64,000 bases of DNA, taken from NCBI GenBank assembly GCA_949825045.1, contig OX463832.1:25662552-25726551 (forward strand), given 5' to 3'. Below, piece after piece: positions 1 through 9,682 of the stretch. This stretch comes from Argyresthia goedartella (lineage: Eukaryota > Arthropoda > Insecta > Lepidoptera > Argyresthiidae). A model generated the notes under the pieces. The model worked only from the letters and a program-made list of their open reading frames with translations, was not told the DNA's origin and made no database searches. The stretch's first letter is position 1; every line of letters begins with the position of its first letter. Both the position numbers and the translations under genes were made by a program.

Positions 1-81
1 GTGGTTCTGTGAAAACAGTAGAATTCGCTTGTTTAAAATGTCAAGCTTGTTATTCTGTTAGAAGTGCATTACAGACATACA

Positions 82-349
82 GACGACCCGAATGGCCGAG
101 TCGGCAGTGACCCTGCCTACGAAACCAAGGGTCCCGGGTTCCAGTCCCGGTGGGGTCAAATATTTGTTTGATGAGAACGGATGTTTGTACCCTAGTCATG
201 GTTGTTTATCTATCTAAGTATAATATTTATCTACATAAGTATGTGTATCGTTGTCTAGTACCCAAGATACAGGGAATCCTAGTTTGGGGCTAGACCAATG
301 TGTGTAAAGTGGTATAATTATTATTGTCATGATTATTATTATTATTAGA
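82..349 (+). mobile_element. tRNA-derived SINE, copy 1 (SINE-1 family)
   Basis: The head has a Pol III A box (TGGCCGAGTCGG, near 94) and a B-box-like GGTTCCAGTCC (near 138), which here carries a C where the other copies read GGTTCGAGTCC. A shared body follows (GATACAGGGAATCCTAG near 267), then an ATT-rich tail. Other copies lie at 33561 (+) and 2237-2416 (-). The tRNA-like head is not a functional tRNA gene because no acceptor stem closes it. Confidence 0.75.
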
Positions 350-735
350 ATTTTGATACGATGATGAGTCAGTCAGTGACGGAACTTCGAACGGCTGTCG
401 TATCCAATCAATTGGTTCAAATAGACAGAATTTAGGGAATTTGCCTATTTAAATTATGGCCTAATGATCACAAAACATTCAGCTGTCTAGCTTTATCTAC
501 AACATAGTTACAGGAGGCGTCAAAAATCCCCCTCCACTGGCCCCTTTTGGATATTTTTTCGCAACATCTTGTGTAGAATGAAGTCCTTCGTGTGCATCTC
601 AAATTTGATTGAAATCCGTCGGTAAATAACGCTACAGCAAACTTCCACCTTTTCCCTCCTATTTTCCGCTATTATCAAAAATTGCGATCGACTAAAAATA
701 TTAAATAAATCCATGAACTTGTGTGCCAACTTTTT
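350..735. repeat. dispersed repeat shared with 26840-27020
   Basis: The stretch GAGTCAGT..GACGGAACTT followed by CGAACGGCTGTCG and CTAGCTTTATCTACA recurs at about 26850-27000 with scattered substitutions, so this is an interspersed repeat. No coding potential is convincing. The family is not named. Confidence 0.5.
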
Positions 736-750
736 CCAGCGACATCATAC

Positions 751-842
751 ACATATAAACATCCAAGACCTGGGTTTTTTTTCTGCCCCCAGCCGGGGTT
801 CGAACCCAGGGCCTTTCGAATGGTAGGCAGAGCCGTAACAAA
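751..842 (-). mobile_element. SINE head fragment (SINE-2 family)
   Basis: Read on the minus strand it carries a B box (GGGTTCGAACCCC) and the body start CCAGGTCTTGGATGTTTATATG, matching the 5' half of the SINE at 40823. The 3' half is missing. Confidence 0.55.
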
Positions 843-849
843 CACATAA

Positions 850-1142
850 AAAAGGACAAGTGCGAGTCGTACTCGCGCACGCAGGGTTCCGTGTCATTAT
901 CTATAACAACAGTGAAAAAAACGCGTTTGTTGTATGGGAGCCCCCTGAAATATTTATATTATTCTGTTTTTTAGTATTTTTTATTATAGCGGCAACATAA
1001 ATACATCATCTGTGAAAATTTCAACTGTCTTACTATCACGGTTCTTGAGATACAGCCTGCTGACAGACGGACAGCGAAACGGACGGACAGCGGAGTCTTA
1101 GTAATAGGGTCCCGTTTTACCCTTTGGGTACGGAACCCTAAA
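850..1142 (-). repeat. GGGTTCCGTACC-type dispersed repeat
   Basis: The minus strand begins TTAGGGTTCCGTACCCAAAG and ends with GCGAGTACGACTCGCACTTG. Related copies are at 36756-37150 (+), 49380-49800 (+) and pieces near 20130, 26690 and 38303. Such repeats are abundant in moth and butterfly genomes. No open reading frame is shared between copies, so it is non-autonomous. Confidence 0.6.
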
Positions 1143-1384
1143 AAACCAGAATTGAGAACCTCTAAATTTTTGAAGATGGCTGAAATATACAATCCTGACA
1201 ATAGTCAAACGTTTTTGTTGAAATTGGTTCAGCTTGACACACGTTTCTAGATTTATTGGACTACCTTGTCAAATACCGTAGTGCCTCAGTGAACCCGTAC
1301 GGAAATAGAGGTGACTCTGTGTTCCTGTTTGTTATGGCCCCCGATACTCCTATGGACACCTTGGACATACCTTGGACACAAGTG

Positions 1385-1432
1385 TAGATCAATGTGTGTG
1401 TTGTGTAAGTACACAACACACACATTGATCTA
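1385..1432. repeat. perfect palindrome at a SINE 3' end
   Basis: Two 23-bp arms (1385-1407 and 1410-1432) are exact reverse complements around a 2-nt spacer. The right arm is the 3' end of a minus-strand SINE-1 copy; the left arm is its mirror image. See findings. Confidence 0.85.
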
Positions 1433-1462
1433 GTCCCAAACTAGGATTCCCTGTATCTTGGT
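1410..1462 (-). mobile_element. SINE-1 3' fragment
   Basis: On the minus strand it reads CCAAGATACAGGGAATCCTA then the CTAGATCAATGTGTG body end found in the other SINE-1 copies. The head is absent. Confidence 0.6.
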
Positions 1463-1465
1463 TTC

Positions 1466-2235
1466 AGTTTCAGTTTCAGTTTAGTTTATTTCTGTACAAT
1501 ATACATTGTGTTGAAAATAATAAAATCTTACTCTAATTATAATAATGTACTAACTATAATATGCTATTCTAAAATTTATATCAATAAAGTTCAGTCAAAC
1601 AAACACTTTTACAACAAAATAATCGATATTAATCATTTTTGATCATCCGTGAACTCGTTTACTGAGTAATAACCCTTTTCCAACAGAAGGTACCTCAATT
1701 GCGTTTCAAATTTATTATAATTAGTGGTTAATTTTAACTCTATTGGTAGCCTTTTATACAATTTAACAGCCTGATAGCGGGCACTATGCTGCACAATGTT
1801 AAGGCGAGGACATAATTTCTGTTCGAGGTCTTTTCTTCTTGAGCTAAGACGTACTTTTCGTTCAGCTTCCGATTCTATATTGTAAAGAAGTTTCTTCAAG
1901 TCGCATAGTACTATGAATATGTACAGGCTAGGGACTGTCAATATTGTTAGTTCTGCAAAGTGAGGCTTACAGGATTCCCAATGTGGTGCTCGTACTATTA
2001 TCCTAATTGCCCTTTTCTGAATCGTGAAAGCTGTTTTTATGTTATATTGGTAGCTGTTCCCCCACCATTTAATGCTGTACCTAGGTTACTAGACAACGAT
2101 ACACATAAAGTGAGGCTTACAGGATTCCCAATGTGGTGCTCGTACTATTATCCTAATTGCCCTTTTCTGAATCGTGAAAGCTGTTTTTATGTTATATTGG
2201 TAGCTGTTCCCCCACCATTTAATGCTGTACCTAGG
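1466..2235 (-). pseudogene. Jockey-type LINE 3' fragment (RT C-terminus)
   Basis: Minus-strand translation of 1633-2040 gives the C-terminal region of a Jockey-like ORF2: FTIQKRAIRII, an ILTVPSLYIF segment and a tail with IVQHSARYQAVKLYKRLPIE and GYYSVNEFTDD. A minus-strand AATAAA and a CTGAAA-repeat tail at 1466-1485 mark the 3' end. The copy is 5'-truncated and its 5' part has been duplicated in tandem (next entry). It is non-functional. Confidence 0.7.
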
Positions 2236-2256
2236 TTACTAGACAACGATACACAT
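1957..2256. repeat. perfect 150-bp tandem duplication
   Basis: 1957-2106 and 2107-2256 are identical base for base as read. The unit covers the 5' edge of the Jockey fragment and about 20 bp of the 3' end of the adjoining SINE, so the duplication happened after the SINE arrived. Confidence 0.9.
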
Positions 2257-2416
2257 ACTGATATAGATAAATATTATACTAAGATAGATAAACAACCATG
2301 GCTAGGGTACAAACAACCGTTCTCGTCAAACAAATATTTGCCCCCACCGGGACTTGAGCCCGGGACCCTTGGCTTCGTAGGCAGAGTCACTGCCGACTCG
2401 GCCATTCGGGTCGTCA
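2237..2416 (-). mobile_element. SINE-1 copy, 3'-truncated
   Basis: Minus-strand head with A box (TGGCCGAGTCGG) and a B-box-like GGCTCAAGTCC, followed by the body to GTATGTGTATCGTTGTCTAG. It stops short of the usual tail, exactly where the duplicated Jockey sequence begins. Confidence 0.7.
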
Positions 2417-2599
2417 AAAGTGGAAAAGTGACTTTCCGACAAATGTTAACTAGAACAACTTTATTAAAGAATCGTTACTCGACGGAATGTGGCGAAATAC
2501 AACGGGGGCGAACATGGCAACACCATTCCTAGGCAGCCCTCGCGGTGTTTCCACATTGCGAGGTATTTCCGCATTTCTGAAGGATAATATAAAAAAAAA

Positions 2600-2745
2600 A
2601 CGAGGGGCACAGGCCTTTACCCCGATGCCAGTAAGATTAAGCCATACTCCACCACGCTGGCTCAGTGCGGGTTGATGGAGGGGTTTTACGACCTCCCGTA
2701 GCGATGGTAGCCGGGACCTACAGCTTAACGTGTCATCTGAAACAC
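2600..2745 (+). repeat. dispersed repeat (GGCTCAGTGCGGGTTGATGG family)
   Basis: Contains CTTTACCCCGAT, AAGATTAAGCCAT, GCTGGCTCAGTGCGGG and GGACCTACAGCTTAACG in the same order as 11545-11702; a more diverged relative is at 4345-4545. No protein-coding capacity was seen and the parent element is unknown. Confidence 0.55.
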
Positions 2746-2950
2746 TGAATGTACGATAATGTACATATGATAAAAAAAAAAAACATTCGAACCTGCATCG
2801 ATGTAAGAAGCAAGCGCGAAACACATTAGACCACGGAGCTATTTCGTATATGACTAAATTGATTATTGATGATTCCTCGTATGAATGAAGTGGAGAAATA
2901 TAAAAATAATTTTCGCTTCACTAGTACCCCTTTTCAGATATTTATAGAAC

Positions 2951-3409
2951 ATAATATAATATAATATAATATAATATAATATAATATAATATAATATAAT
3001 ATAATATAATATAATATAATATAATATAATATAATATAATATAATATAATATAATATAATATAATATAATATAATATAATATAATATAATATAATATAAT
3101 ATAATATAATATAATATAATATAATATAATATAATATAATATAATATAATATAATATAATATAATATAATATAATATAATATAATATAATATAATATAAT
3201 ATAATATAATATAATATAATATAATATAATATAATATAATATAATATAATATAATATAATATAATATAATATAATATAATATAATATAATATAATATAAT
3301 ATAATATAATATAATATAATATAATATAATATAATATAATATAATATAATATAATATAATATAATATAATATAATATAATATAATATAATATAATATAAT
3401 ATAATATAA
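2951..3409. repeat. (ATAAT)n pentanucleotide array, about 92 units
   Basis: An almost perfect run of ATAAT over 459 bp. Open frames reading YIILYYIILY are an artefact of the array. The flank at 2870-2950 is AT-rich unique sequence. Confidence 0.98.
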
Positions 3410-3723
3410 CTAGCCATAAATATTTTTGGGCAGACATAATGTGCGCGGTAGTCTTTGGTAAAGTTGTTCAGATCAGAGTCGTTATGCCTTGCTTCGCTAT
3501 GGTTTACTATTTGACACAGTTACAATGATCTTTTATTTTAGACGTAAGACGACTAACTGCCCGACTGCCCGTGGCGCGACGTGACAGCTCATTTAAGGTA
3601 TTCTCATAGTTCCCGATCGTAGATCTATTTGTTCATCATTCTAGAGCATAATATGCATCGTCGGAACCGTTTCACCGTCGCCGTACACAATACACTATTA
3701 GATCGACTGTTTTTCCATACGCA
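3410..3723 (+). promoter_or_regulatory. upstream region and probable 5' UTR of the EB-module gene
   Basis: No ORF is seen. Sequence directly before the start at 3724 is the presumed 5' UTR. No clear TATA box lies within 100 bp, so the transcription start is not resolved. Confidence 0.35.
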
Positions 3724-3802
3724 ATGACTTGTATATTGTGGCTTATCGTTGGCACTGCTGTGGCCCTGCCACACCGCAGTGGAGCGGGCATGATGACGCT
3801 AG
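3724..3802 (+). CDS. EB-module secreted/GPI-type protein, exon 1 (signal peptide)
   Basis: First coding exon of a four-exon gene (3724-3802, 6340-6480, 7725-7898, 8573-8643) whose joined length is 465 nt, giving 154 residues plus stop. This exon encodes MTCILWLIVGTAVALPHRSG and six more residues: a short hydrophobic signal peptide with probable cleavage after residue 14. The donor is G/GTTAGT and the intron is phase 1, as are both later introns, which supports the chain. The mature protein has two six-cysteine modules and a C-terminal hydrophobic segment, so it is likely extracellular and perhaps GPI- or membrane-anchored. The family resembles arthropod EB-module proteins (inference from cysteine spacing). 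The start is the only ATG that gives a signal peptide in frame. Function is unknown. Confidence 0.7.
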
Positions 3803-4170
3803 GTTAGTCTGGTTTTGTTTTCCCTAGTTTGTCCAATCCCTTCTGCAAAATGTATAATATTTCTGAATGTACTAGCCATAGCTTTACTTCTGGTATTATT
3901 TGTGTTCTGTTGTGTATTTTGACGTCTGAATAAACGCTTATCTTATCTTATATTATCACCACACCTCAAAGTAACTATACTCTTTGCTTACTAACCTGTT
4001 ACGTTCCTAAATAAGATAATTAAACGTTCAAAAAATGTTAATTATAGAACACGCGGAAATGTCTCTGTGGGGAATATTTTTTCACGTATGAGGAAAATTC
4101 AAGACCATTCTGGCAACCCTAAGCTCGCGTGTGTACAGGAATGCAAATGGGCAACCGACGCATGCAAGGA

Positions 4171-4207
4171 GGGGGTGTCACGGGGGTGGACGGGGGGGGG
4201 AAGGGGG
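4171..4207 (+). other. G-quadruplex-capable G-rich tract
   Basis: Four G runs of at least five, separated by loops of 6, 5 and 2 nt (GGGGGTGTCACGGGGG, then TGGAC, a G9 run, AA, GGGGG). It lies in intron 1 immediately before a TATATAAA at 4209. Confidence 0.7.
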
Positions 4208-4208
4208 T

Positions 4209-4217
4209 TATATAAAT
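4209..4217 (+). promoter_or_regulatory. possible TATA box in intron 1
   Basis: TATATAAAT directly follows the G-rich tract, and a possible start region (AACAGTTAAGG) is about 25 bp downstream. It could be an alternative promoter for the EB-module gene or a transposon remnant; nothing decides between these. Confidence 0.3.
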
Positions 4218-4344
4218 GAGCCAACGATAACAGTTAAGGTTGAATATAGTAGCGAGTGGCCTTCTGTTAGATACAAAGGAAGGTTATAAGGGCTGTAATA
4301 GAAAGCTAGTATTTTAAAGGGTAAAATAATTGTGGCCCTTTAAT

Positions 4345-4545
4345 ATCCCCACCGAGGGCCACAGGCCTTAACCCGGCTTCGAGTAAGAATGAGCCATGCT
4401 GGCTCAGTGCAGAGGGGTGTCGGAATAGTGGCCAACCCGACAGTCAGAAGTTATCAAGCTGCCCTATTAGGGCCTCTGACCAGCTTTACGACTAGCACCA
4501 CCGAGTAGCGATAGTAGCCGCGACCTACAGCTTAACGAGTCATCT
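4345..4545 (+). repeat. diverged dispersed repeat related to 2600-2745 and 13260-13390
   Basis: Holds ACAGGCCTTAACCCGG, GCTGGCTCAGTGC, a middle GCCAACCCGACAGTCAGAA also seen at 13332, and ACCTACAGCTTAACG. It combines parts seen separately elsewhere, so it may be the longest copy of this family here. Confidence 0.5.
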
Positions 4546-4584
4546 GTACCATTTTAGGAGTTATTGCCATAGTTTTGTAGTATA

Positions 4585-5110
4585 GTGGTTATGCTACCGT
4601 AAAAACTCGTTTTCTGTTAGAATGTGTTTTCACTAGTTTTTACTAAACGCCTTAGATAAAACTAGAATTTCCGAGTTATAACTAGAACTTACTGATATAT
4701 GTGAATATTAAACTAGTTTTAACGTAAACTGTGCTATAGTGAAAAGCCGTTATTAGAAAGAACGCGTTTTCTCAAGTCATAACTAGTTATAACTACCTTA
4801 GTTAAAACAAGCATTTCCAAGTAATAACTAGAATTTCAAGCTGAATTGGTTGCTCTAGGTCACTTTCTGTCCGAATACAAAAGTTAGGTTGTGTTAGGTC
4901 ACAACTTTATGCACAGCCTGGTGCGAAGCGGAGCGGAGCGAGGCGAAGCAATGTACTTTCACAGAACCGTGATGGTTGCTTAATTGACATTAATTTTCGA
5001 CCAGTAGTAAATTCTAGTTTTAACTAAGGCATTTAGTCAAAACTAGTTTTAACTACTTAGTGAAAACGCGTTTTAACTGAAATCAGGTTCTAACTGAAAC
5101 AGTTACACCA
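4585..5110. repeat. AT-rich repeat with ACTAGTTTTAACTA subrepeats
   Basis: Many direct and inverted copies of AACTAGTTATAACTA/AACTAGTTTTAACTA surround a GC-rich core near 4925-4950 (GGAGCGGAGCGAGGCGAAGC). The layout suggests a non-autonomous foldback element in intron 1. Exact termini were not determined. Confidence 0.45.
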
Positions 5111-6339
5111 ATCGTCTGTCGAGCAGATGCTGGTTTGTATCCCTGTCTCAACATAGAGTAAGAAGTTGTAAACGCTACCATTGATGGAAAACATCATGAC
5201 GCGACCCCCTAAGTACATAATTACTAGTGGCCCTGTGGGCAGCAGACCTCGCTAACAGGGGGGACTGTGAACCAATTTATAGGGAAGTATTTTAGATTCA
5301 ATCAAAGTCAAGTAGTAAAGTAGCCGCCAATAACTTTGTAAACTACATTTTGCAATTTTAAATACAATCTATTGACTTTTCACGAAAATTGTTATAGTCT
5401 ATTTCACTCACTCTCATGGCCTGTATAGAATCCTCTTTACTAATCCGACTCCTGCTTCGAGGAGTCCAAACTTGGTATGTTTTGAAATTATTACTTTGGA
5501 TTTTTAGAAAACAGGCGGTTGAAAGGTAATGGTGTAGTATATTTTAGAACCGGCTCATGAAGCCCTTTAATTTAATAGCCAAAAAAATTATGACGTCATA
5601 ACTCCCCCCCAAGGGTTTAATCGAGAAAAACTCTCGACAAAAAAAATCTTTTTATTCAAGCAACACGTGTGCCAAGTTTTGTGAGGATCGCTTGAAAACT
5701 GTGGCCCCTAGACCGGAACTGACAGACACGAGACATAGAGACAGACGAAAGCAAAATCGGCCTCCTATCTTGTCGAAATGGAGCCCTTCGCTCGCTCGGT
5801 CAATAATTCGCCCTGACTTGAAAGATGGACCCCCATGGCGGACCCAGCTTTCAAGTCAGGGGGTCATACAGTCGAGATCTAGTCAGGACAGTATAGGAAG
5901 CAATTCGATGACAAAAATAAGTCAAATTAAACAAAATCACTCGAGCAATGGGCAAGAACAAAAGCTGTCATGAGAGGCCAAAGTCGCTCCTAGAAGATTA
6001 GCAAGTTTTGTTGTAATGGAGGAAGATAGTTTGTTTTGTTCCTGTGAACAAATAATAATTATTATTAATTACCTACTGCTAAAATGGTTCGATTTAGATA
6101 CAGTTTTCTGTAATTGATCGTTATGATTCATCGCTGATGGTTCTTAGATATGGTTTCGAAATTAACCCGTCAGGAGGCGCTGATGAAATAAAACATTCAT
6201 TCTTTATACCGACGTTGTAACGGAGATGGTAAACATAGTATGGAAACTCCATTAACTGCGCAGCTTCATGCTTGTTGTGTCGTTTGATTGTTTGTTAAAA
6301 CACTCGCTCACTCATTCCATTCACTCATTCACTCCCCAG
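5111..6339 (+). other. rest of intron 1, nothing recognised
   Basis: AT-rich sequence with a repeat-like stretch near 5560-5760. The last bases before 6340 form a pyrimidine-rich acceptor (CACTCCCCAG). No further phase-1 exon with cysteine codons was found here. Confidence 0.4.
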
Positions 6340-6480
6340 CCCGTCCCTGCTCTCGCCAAGCGGAGTGCGCGGGAATCGCGAGCAGTTCGTGCGTGCGGAC
6401 GCACTTCGACGCGACAACGAGGTGCCTGTGCGGCGACAACCTGCCGCCAGTCAACGGACAGTGCGAGGCACAGACCAGAG
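6340..6480 (+). CDS. EB-module protein, exon 2 (first cysteine module)
   Basis: 141 nt, phase 1 at both ends; acceptor CCCCAG and donor G/GTGAGC. It encodes one module with cysteines spaced C-x5-C-x6-C-x10-C-x1-C-x11-C, including CLCGDNLPPVNGQC. GC-rich codon use contrasts with the AT-rich introns. Module and exon boundaries coincide, as expected when such modules spread by exon duplication. Confidence 0.75.
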
Positions 6481-6485
6481 GTGAG

Positions 6486-7575
6486 CTGATTCCGGAAATA
6501 TCCAAAGAGTTTCATTCTGGGTCCTTGGGGATTTGCTAACTTAAGTCCACCTGGCCCCGTAATACCCGCAGAATGTTATACATCCTGGGTCCTTACGTAT
6601 TTGCTAGCTTTAATCCAGAAATACCCACAGATTGTAATTTATCCTGGGTCCTTGTAATTTCTAGCTTTAACCTGTAAACTTGGGTAAACCCTTTAACGGA
6701 ACTTTTATGACAAACGTCACTTAGAGTACTGTAGATTCTAATTTGGGTATTTGTGGGAAAACAACATAAAATTTGCCTTAATTGCTATGTCATTACTTTT
6801 TCTCCTTCGGCCAGCAGAGAAGCGAAAATGTTAATCCAGAAATACTACAGATTGTTATTTATCCTGGATATTTGCAAGCTTTAATCAACCTGATCCCAGA
6901 AATACCCGCAGAATGTAATTTATCCTGGGTCCTATAGTATTTTTAGCTTTAGTCCAGAAATACCCACAGATTGTAATTTATCCTGGGTCCTTTGTATTTG
7001 CTAACTTTAATCCAGAAATACCCACAGATTGTAATTTATCCTGCCTCCTTGTATTTGCTAGCTATAATCCACCTGTTCCCGGAAATAGTCACAATTTATC
7101 CTGCGTCCTTAGGTATTTGCTAGTTTTGGTCCACCTGGCCCCGAAATACCCACAGAATGTAATTCATCCTGGGTCCTTGTATTTTCTTGCTTTAGCCCAG
7201 AAACATCCACAGATTGTAATTAATCCTGAGTCCTTGTATTTGCTAGCTTCAATATAGAAATACCCACAGATTTTAATTTATCCTGGCTCCTTGTATTTGC
7301 TAGTTTTAATCCACCTTATCCCGGAAATAGCCACAGAATGTAATTTATCCTGCGTCCTTACGTATTTGCTAGTTTTGGTCCACCTGGCCCCGTAATAACC
7401 ACAGAATGTAACTCATCCTGAGTCCTTGTATTTGCTAGCTTTAGTCCAGAAACACCCACAGATTGTAATGTATCCTGAGTCCTTGTATTTGCTAGCTTTA
7501 ATCTAGAAATACCCACAGATTGTAATTTATCCTGGCTCCTTGCATTTGCTAGCTTTAGTCCACTTGATCCCGTCC
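6486..7575. repeat. intronic minisatellite with alternating 55-60 and about 66-bp units
   Basis: About 15 units share TCCAGAAATACCCACAGA, TGTAATTTATCCTGGGTCC and TATTTGCTAGCTTTA. Longer units add a CACCTGATCCCGG-type insert, and the two forms alternate through much of the array. A diverged gap covers about 6675-6830. The first unit begins a few bases after the exon 2 donor. The remaining 150 bp to 7724 is unique intron. Confidence 0.9.
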
Positions 7576-7724
7576 GTCAAACTTTGAGTTCTCAGTTGTC
7601 TAAGCAATAAAGCAAAATTTGAGGCCTTTGCGATGCGACACCCGGAAAACCTTACACTATATTGTACCCAAAATAAGTAATTTCCCTAATAAAACACAAT
7701 GATGTCGGACTGTTTGCTCCCCAG

Positions 7725-7898
7725 CACTGTACCACGTGTGCGGCAACAGCGACGAGTGCAGCGACGGCCTCGTGTGCGGCACTCCTAACGCGACCGCCGT
7801 GTCCACCGCGCCGCATCTCCGAGTCCACTCCCCGTCCGACAAGATCTGCCTATGCGACACTGAGAACGGTTACCTGGAAAAGGAACATGCTTGCAGCG
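7725..7898 (+). CDS. EB-module protein, exon 3 (second cysteine module)
   Basis: 174 nt, phase 1 at both ends; acceptor CTCCCCAG, donor G/GTAACT. It encodes CGNSDECSDGLVCGTP, a serine/threonine/proline-containing linker with one NAT glycosylation sequon, then KICLCDTENGYLEKEHAC. The six-cysteine order matches exon 2 (C-x5-C-x5-C ... C-x1-C-x12-C), so the two modules are paralogous. Joined to exon 2 the reading frame is uninterrupted. Confidence 0.75.
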
Positions 7899-8572
7899 GT
7901 AACTGCTTCACTTTCATATCTTTATTCCTAATACATTTTTATCTATGCTTTATTCTGTACAATATAACATGATAGCCGTGACAGCTGTCAGAATGACATG
8001 ACTAGAACTGAGAATAGGTCGATATAATTATCGATATTTCGACTATATGTACCTGAATGTTTCAATTAAATCAAACGGAAGGAACTTGTTACTCGTTTTT
8101 ATTCTTGTAATAAAGTTTCACAGCCTAAATCACCATCAAATAGCAATTTGGATTTGCGGCGGGCTGTTGATTCGTCGGGCGGTTGATTTGGATAGCTGTG
8201 GAAGCTATCATGCTATATTTTACAGAGTATAGTCACCCCAAAAGGAGAGAAGTGTTCAAGCAGAGATAAAGATAGTGAGATAGAGAATGAAACTATGGAT
8301 GTTTGTTACATCCACTTTGAAACTCGGATTGTGATTAAATCTAGGGGCACGGCAGTGGCCCCGACAAGTCCCTTTATAACCGACTTCACAGGTTCTTTGT
8401 ATTTAGAATTCTCGTAGTTCTAAGAGAGTTTCTTCGTCCTTCTTCTCCCACAGTGGTCTATTGTAAAGTACGAGTAGAGAAAAACAAATGGCTTATGTAA
8501 ATATCTACAGTAAATATATATATATATATATATGACAATGACTTTGACCTTAAAAGTTTTCTCTATTTCCAG
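7899..8572 (+). other. intron 3 of the EB-module gene
   Basis: Mostly unique AT-rich sequence. A Jockey 3' UTR fragment occupies about 8410-8550 (next entry). The acceptor is TTTTCTCTATTTCCAG ending at 8572. Confidence 0.6.
8410..8550 (+). mobile_element. Jockey LINE 3' UTR fragment
   Basis: TTCTCCCACAGTGGTC, then TATGTAAATATCTACAGTAA and a tail ACAATGACTTTGACCTT, as at 61045-61140. An AT dinucleotide run (8516-8533) lies inside it. It is 5'-truncated to about 140 bp. Confidence 0.6.
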
Positions 8573-8643
8573 ACGCCGACATTCTCAAGACATCAATCTT
8601 CGCTGTCCTTTTGGTGGCTTGCTTAAGAAAACTGGTAGTTTAG
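8573..8643 (+). CDS. EB-module protein, exon 4 (hydrophobic C-terminus)
   Basis: Encodes DADILKTSIFAVLLVACLRK and LVV before TAG at 8641. The segment SIFAVLLVACL is hydrophobic and terminal, typical of a GPI-attachment signal or a short membrane anchor. The phase matches the phase-1 intron 3. A candidate polyadenylation signal AATAAA lies near 8964. Confidence 0.65.
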
Positions 8644-9682
8644 TTAATCTCTCATTTATTTAAAAGTCTGTTATTTTTTTAAGATCATTCAAGTCTTTAA
8701 AGGCGTTCGTTTTGAATCTGGCAATGACCACGACCAAACATCGGCTATATTCCATCTATTTTAACTCACAAATATTGTATCCAACTGTCAGGATAAAAAA
8801 GTGTCCCACAAAAGATCTGGTAATAGAATTCGAATTCGAGAAATAGAATACATATTTGTAATTATTGTGGTACGTCACTTTGTTAACAACTTAACAATGT
8901 TGTAGAATTTGTCAATTACAAATATGTAAGTATTATGTTCCAGGGCCCAGCTATCAGGCTAAAAATAAAACAAGTTTTTCAACCTGGGTCCTGTTCACGA
9001 TATTAAAGAAAGAGTTTTAAGGTTGAGATCTTACAATTTCTAAGGATTTAAATACATAATGACAGCATGTGACAGTCAAATTCGTAAATCCGATTTGTGA
9101 AGTCGATTCCTAATGAGCGCTGCGCCCATTTTGATATAAAATTGACTTTGTTGGTTAATTTTTTTATTTTTTTATTTTACGCCCGGCTTACTCGTTATTC
9201 CGGTTGAATCGCGACTAAGTATCAAGCTAAAATATACAAAATACGCTCATGCTATTGAAAATATTAATGATGTCACTACAATATTTCTGTAATAAGCATT
9301 TTGTTGTTTCATCCTAACTTTATAAGCTTTGCAGTTAGGGTACAAAGCGTAAAAAACTCAGCTCTGATTAAATCGCTTTATGTTTTTTATATTTTTTTTT
9401 ACAATCGGTGTTATTTCAGCCTCTTTTTAATGCGCTCATTTTGTAAATGTGTTTTTTTTGTAAAATAATATTTTGTGCTTGTGTAGGTGGATTGGAGGAC
9501 GCAAAATTGTCGATAGCTGATTGTAGATATTTTCAAACAAGCTATAGGTACTCACAAATAAATGTTAAAACTGATTTCGATAGTAAGCACGAAGGAGCAA
9601 AACAAAGGGTTTGTGAATTCAAGTCATATTCTTGTTAGATTTATTGTTGTCACCAAGATAGTCAAAATCATTACATGATAAC
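8644..9682. other. intergenic stretch, nothing coding recognised
   Basis: AT-rich. It includes the probable 3' UTR of the EB-module gene and a 14-bp inverted repeat at 8850-8863 and 8914-8927 (ACATATTTGTAATT and its complement) that could be a small MITE core. Confidence 0.4.

Noticed and set aside
82..155. tRNA gene
   Set aside because: The A box is present and the B box only partial, with no closing acceptor stem; the same head recurs with the same downstream body, so it is a SINE.
1960..2532. 190-codon plus-strand ORF with an internal repeat
   Set aside because: It runs antisense through a Jockey fragment, a tandem duplication and a SINE; no protein domain.
2863..3437. Two long open frames of repeating YIILY
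   Set aside because: They are translations of the ATAAT array and have no start context or non-repeat domain.
6268..6539. Plus-strand ORFs starting upstream of 6340 as a single-exon gene
   Set aside because: The upstream part is intron; the acceptor at 6339 and phase-1 pattern fit the four-exon model better.
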